This document shows, one piece after another, positions 7,184-7,587 of a stretch of DNA of 7,587 nt (position 1 is its first letter; every line of letters begins with the position of its first letter). The notes beneath the pieces are model-generated. The model saw only the letters and a list, made by a program, of their open reading frames with translations, ran no database searches and had not been told where the DNA came from. Location of the stretch: positions 1 to 7,587 of the forward strand of contig RPQV01000152.1 in assembly GCA_003818595.1 (NCBI GenBank). Direction: 5' to 3'. The DNA comes from Calditrichota bacterium. Its GTDB lineage: Bacteria; Zhuqueibacterota; Zhuqueibacteria; Residuimicrobiales; Krinioviventaceae. The position numbers and the translations under genes are program-made.

Positions 7184-7247
7184 GGCGTCAGGCTCATATG
7201 ATCGCGATGGAGCGTTTTGCAGTTCTGCGAGATTACCACAGCAGGGC

Positions 7248-7281
7248 AAAAGGCTTGTGCTTTTTCCTTCACAAGCCTTTT
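7248..7281 (-). terminator. Perfect 12-bp inverted repeat between cydB and cydD, possible terminator or attenuator
   Basis: AAAAGGCTTGTG (7248-7259) is matched exactly by CACAAGCCTTTT (7270-7281) around a 10-base loop. Transcribed on the minus strand it forms a stem ending in UUUU, then GCCC. The U-run is short, so termination would be partial. It lies 23 bases after the cydB stop and 64 bases before the cydD ATG. It could lower cydDC relative to cydAB, protect the cydB mRNA 3' end, or terminate if cydD has its own promoter. Confidence 0.6.
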
Positions 7282-7304
7282 GTCGCTGAAAGTGGATTCA
7301 CAGA

Positions 7305-7587
7305 TTAATATTCCAATTCTGACGTCACACTCACGCGTTTACGGAATGTCCAGTACGTCCAAGCCTGGTACGCCAAAACCACCGGAACAAAAATGACGGC
7401 GATGATGGTCATGACCTTGAGCGTGTACGGTGTCGAAGAAGCATTATAAATGGTGAGGCTCCACGCGTCATTCAGACTGGAGACCATAACTCGGGGATAA
7501 AGTCCGATGAAAACTGTGATGATTGACAAGACGATGGTAATGCCGGTCATTATGAACGCCCAACCAGCCCTATCCTTTTTGATGAAC
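7305..7587 (-). CDS. cydB: Cytochrome bd oxidase subunit II, C-terminal part
   Basis: This is the last 93 residues of the protein, open past the right edge of the window (it reads FIKKDRAGWAFIM at the edge) and ending in TAA at 7307-7305. CydB is the second integral membrane subunit of the quinol-oxidising, oxygen-reducing cytochrome bd complex. The fragment carries two membrane helices, AFIMTGITIVLSIITVFIGLY and TLKVMTIIAVIFVPVVLAYQA. Between them lies the strongly conserved family stretch PRVMVSSLNDAWSLTIYNAS, followed by SSTPYT. After the last helix comes the familiar WTYWTFRKRV and a short soluble tail. The cydD and cydC genes directly downstream, on the same strand, support the assignment. 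An internal ATG at 7550 is in frame but falls within conserved sequence, so it is not a start. Confidence 0.93.
   Translation of the reverse strand, partial: FIKKDRAGWAFIMTGITIVLSIITVFIGLYPRVMVSSLNDAWSLTIYNASSTPYTLKVMTIIAVIFVPVVLAYQAWTYWTFRKRVSVTSELEY

Noticed and set aside
1..7587. CRISPR arrays, tRNA or rRNA genes, insertion sequences
   Set aside because: No regularly spaced repeats, no tRNA-like cloverleaf, and no transposase-like coding sequence or terminal inverted repeats were seen; the window is almost fully accounted for by six same-strand genes.

Overview
The window reads as a piece of a Gram-negative bacterial chromosome, with every supportable gene on the minus strand. Three things point to the FCB superphylum or a neighbouring candidate phylum (KSB1, Calditrichota or Ignavibacteria-like). 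One is a module resembling a type IX secretion (T9SS) sorting domain, with a degenerate NYPNPF motif. Another is a signal-peptide-bearing outer-membrane beta-barrel protein. The third is a secreted 3-keto-disaccharide hydrolase-type (DUF1080) protein. Good Shine-Dalgarno sites before several genes argue against a typical Bacteroidota genome, where they are rare. This placement is inference; no marker gene in the window fixes the taxon.

Reading in the direction of transcription, from high to low coordinates, the first block is the cytochrome bd locus. It holds the 3' end of cydB (7305 to beyond 7587), then a perfect 12-bp inverted repeat, then cydD (5459-7183) and cydC (3804-5462). cydD and cydC overlap by 4 bp (ATGA). 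CydB is an oxidase subunit, and CydDC is the heterodimeric ABC exporter needed to assemble cytochrome bd, so this block is one respiratory function.

The second block begins only 51 bp after cydC and is envelope or extracellular in character. It holds a secreted GH5-family glycoside hydrolase (1629-3752), a beta-barrel outer-membrane protein (357-1550), and the first 64 codons of a secreted DUF1080 protein (1-193, cut by the window edge). The GH5 protein is the most unusual gene. Its sorting-domain-like module lies at the N-terminus instead of the C-terminus, and its catalytic barrel is interrupted by a beta-rich insert of roughly 140 residues between the two active-site strands that carry His/Tyr and the nucleophile.

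The gaps before the beta-barrel gene and before the DUF1080 gene share an 11-mer (CAAAACTTGAC) and a 9-mer (TTTTTATGT) in the same order. In the DUF1080 gap the 11-mer is part of a near-perfect palindrome next to a plausible promoter. This hints at common control of the two genes. No RNA genes, mobile elements or CRISPR arrays were seen, and I see no clear evidence of a wholly new multi-gene system here.
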